Positions 5,843 to 7,492 of a DNA stretch of 7,492 nucleotides are shown here, in pieces; the first letter of the stretch is position 1, and every line of letters starts with the position of its first letter. Location of the stretch: the NCBI GenBank assembly GCA_031264975.1, contig JAISDH010000226.1:1-7492 (forward strand), written 5' to 3'. The position numbers and the translations under genes are program-made. The notes beneath the pieces are model-generated. The model was not told the origin of the DNA, ran no database searches, and saw nothing but the letters and a program-made list of their open reading frames with translations. This stretch comes from Bacteroidales bacterium. Its GTDB lineage: Bacteria > Bacteroidota > Bacteroidia > Bacteroidales > WCHB1-69.

Positions 5843-7096
5843 ATGGAATTACGCAGGGTTGTAATAACGGGATTAGGGGCACTTACTCCAATCGGAAATT
5901 CTTGTAATGAATATTGGAGAAATTTACTTCTTGGAGTAAGTGGGGCCTGCCCCATAAGTCGGTTTGATGCGTCTTTGTTTAAAACACGTTTTGCGTGTGA
6001 AGTAAAAGGTTTTGATATCCTCAAGTATGTAGATATAAAGGAGTCCAGGAAGATGGACTTGTTTACACAATTTGCCATAGCTTCGGTTTGCGAAGCCATG
6101 GAAGATTCGCAAATAGATTTGTCGAGTGTAAATTTGGCAAGAGCGGGCGTTATTTGGGGTACGGGAATAGGAGGTTTTACCACTTGTGTTGAAGAAATGA
6201 ATGCTTTTGCTCAGGGAGACGGCGCGCCTCGATTCAGTCCTTTCTTTATTCCAAAAATCATTGCCGATATTTCTGCCGGTCAGATTTCGATGATGTTTGG
6301 ATTGAAGGGACCAAATTATGTCACAACTTCAGCTTGTGCTTCTTCATCTAATGCAATAGCGGACGCCTTTAATATTATTCGTTTGGGCAAAGCAGATTTT
6401 GTTATTACGGGAGGAAGTGAAGCTCCAATCAATACGGCAGGCGTTGGCGGATTTAATTCCATGCAAGCAATGTCTACTCGGAATGACAGTCCAACAACGG
6501 CGTCTCGTCCTTTTGATAGAGACAGGAATGGATTTGTGATAGGAGAAGGTTCCGGCGCTTTAATATTAGAGGAATTGGGTCATGCGATAAAAAGAGGAGC
6601 CAAAATATATGCAGAAGTAGGCGGTTGCGGATTGTCGTCTGACGCCTATCACCTGACTGCTCCCCAACCGGATGGAGAAGGCGCTTATCTGGCAATGAAA
6701 AATTCGCTGGAAGAAGCAGAATTACCCATTGAAGCGGTAGACCATATCAATACGCATGGAACGTCTACCCCGCTTGGAGACATTGCGGAGGTAAAGGCTA
6801 TTCAGTCCTTGTTTGGCGAACATGCCTATCGTATTAATATCAATTCAATCAAGTCTATGATAGGACATCTTTTGGGGGCTGCCGGCGCAGTAGAAAGCGT
6901 TGCGACAGTACTGACGATATATCATGATATTGTTCCTCCTACGATTAATCATTTTGAGGATGATGAAAACATAGACAATAAATTAAATTTTACGTTTAAT
7001 AAAGCTCAGGAACGTATTGTTAACGTAGCCATGTCAAATGCGTTTGGTTTTGGCGGACATAATACGTCTCTGTTGTTTAAAAAGTATAAAGTGTAA
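5843..7096 (+). CDS. fabF: 3-oxoacyl-[acyl-carrier-protein] synthase II (KAS II)
   Basis: The enzyme condenses malonyl-ACP with acyl-ACP, releasing CO2 and lengthening the chain by two carbons, in the cytoplasm. The 417-residue length is normal for FabF. The thiolase-fold catalytic set is complete: nucleophile Cys165 in TTSACASSSNA, His305 in HINTHGTSTPLGD, Lys337 in NSIKSMIGH and His342. The N-terminal VVITGLGALTPIG and the C-terminal SNAFGFGGHN loop are conserved family signatures. A TTG six bases upstream (5837) is in frame, but the ATG at 5843 gives the usual N-terminus and is preferred. The gene follows acpP after 9 bp and precedes rnc by about 22 bp, so all three are probably co-transcribed from the promoter before acpP. 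Identification is secure. Confidence 0.97.
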   Translation: MELRRVVITGLGALTPIGNSCNEYWRNLLLGVSGACPISRFDASLFKTRFACEVKGFDILKYVDIKESRKMDLFTQFAIASVCEAMEDSQIDLSSVNLARAGVIWGTGIGGFTTCVEEMNAFAQGDGAPRFSPFFIPKIIADISAGQISMMFGLKGPNYVTTSACASSSNAIADAFNIIRLGKADFVITGGSEAPINTAGVGGFNSMQAMSTRNDSPTTASRPFDRDRNGFVIGEGSGALILEELGHAIKRGAKIYAEVGGCGLSSDAYHLTAPQPDGEGAYLAMKNSLEEAELPIEAVDHINTHGTSTPLGDIAEVKAIQSLFGEHAYRININSIKSMIGHLLGAAGAVESVATVLTIYHDIVPPTINHFEDDENIDNKLNFTFNKAQERIVNVAMSNAFGFGGHNTSLLFKKYKV

Positions 7097-7118
7097 CTAT
7101 TCATTTCTATTGATTGAC

Positions 7119-7492
7119 GTGTTTGGACGAAAGAAAGACCCTTTTAAGCAGTACATAAAAAATCTTTTAGGTTTTGTACCTAAAGATCTGAGTTTGTATG
7201 AGCAATCCCTGGCTCATCGTTCTGTTACGAATAATACGGTTAAGAATGTTAAAATTAATAACGAGCGATTGGAGTATTTAGGGGATGCTATTTTAAGCGC
7301 TGTAGTTGCAGACTTTCTGTATAGAAAATATCCTTATGCCGATGAAGGATTCTTGACTAATTTACGTTCCAAACTTGTCAGCCGAGATCATTTGAATAAT
7401 TTAAGTCGAAAAATCGGTTTGGATGTTCACATTAAAAAGACGAATATCAATTTGAATTTGTCGCGTTCCGTCAAGGGAGATGCTTTTGAAGC
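7119..7492 (+). CDS. rnc: Ribonuclease III, N-terminal part (runs off window)
   Basis: The frame is open to the window end and covers the start of the catalytic domain of RNase III, which cuts double-stranded RNA in rRNA and mRNA processing. Numbered from the GTG at 7119, residues 48-58 (NERLEYLGDAI) form the family signature with the metal-binding acidic residues E52 and D56. Residues YRKYPYADEGFLTNLRSKLVSRDHL follow the expected pattern, and the window ends in KGDAFEA, the second catalytic motif. The double-stranded RNA-binding domain lies outside. No ATG fits well: GTG at 7119 is chosen, TTG at 7110 is nearly as good, and ATG at 7038 would overlap fabF by 59 bases and add a tail I do not recognise. 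The position after fabF is the usual one in Bacteroidota, which supports the call. Confidence 0.9.
   Translation, partial: MFGRKKDPFKQYIKNLLGFVPKDLSLYEQSLAHRSVTNNTVKNVKINNERLEYLGDAILSAVVADFLYRKYPYADEGFLTNLRSKLVSRDHLNNLSRKIGLDVHIKKTNINLNLSRSVKGDAFE

Overview
The window looks like chromosomal DNA from a member of the Bacteroidota, most likely Bacteroidales. Three things point that way: the genes are AT-rich, several starts lack a clear Shine-Dalgarno sequence while TAnnTTTG-type -7 boxes lie upstream, and the acpP-fabF-rnc cluster has the arrangement typical of that phylum. The lineage call rests on these features and not on a database search.

Layout. Positions 3-320 hold the 3' end of a SPOR-domain (peptidoglycan-binding) protein gene. 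Next is a complete gene for a lipoprotein with an OmpA-like segment and C-terminal TPR-like repeats (348-2135), closed by a long intrinsic terminator hairpin (2155-2195). A nitroreductase-family flavoprotein gene follows (2211-2963). An intergenic island of about 800 bp (2964-3757) is built almost entirely of repeats: short hairpins, a ~393 bp segment bounded by 75 bp inverted arms, three REP-like palindromes, and a tandem array of heptamers and octamers in which the + strand is almost free of adenine. On the minus strand lies a gene for a YfcC/DcuC-type multi-spanning transporter (3758-5371). It is divergent from the fatty-acid cluster acpP (5600-5833), fabF (5843-7096) and rnc (7119 to the window end, incomplete). 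Both sides of the divergent spacer carry a TAnnTTTG box.

Function. acpP and fabF work directly together: FabF elongates the acyl chain carried on the phosphopantetheine arm of AcpP. rnc probably shares their transcript. The SPOR protein and the lipoprotein both belong to the envelope and may be co-transcribed, since only 27 bp separate them. The nitroreductase and the transporter show no obvious link to their neighbours.

The protein-coding part is ordinary. I see no convincing new defence, mobile or secretion system. The part most worth a second look is the repeat island, chiefly the inverted-arm element and the strand-asymmetric array abutting the transporter stop codon. The long open frames across that island are best read as by-products of stop-free repeats.
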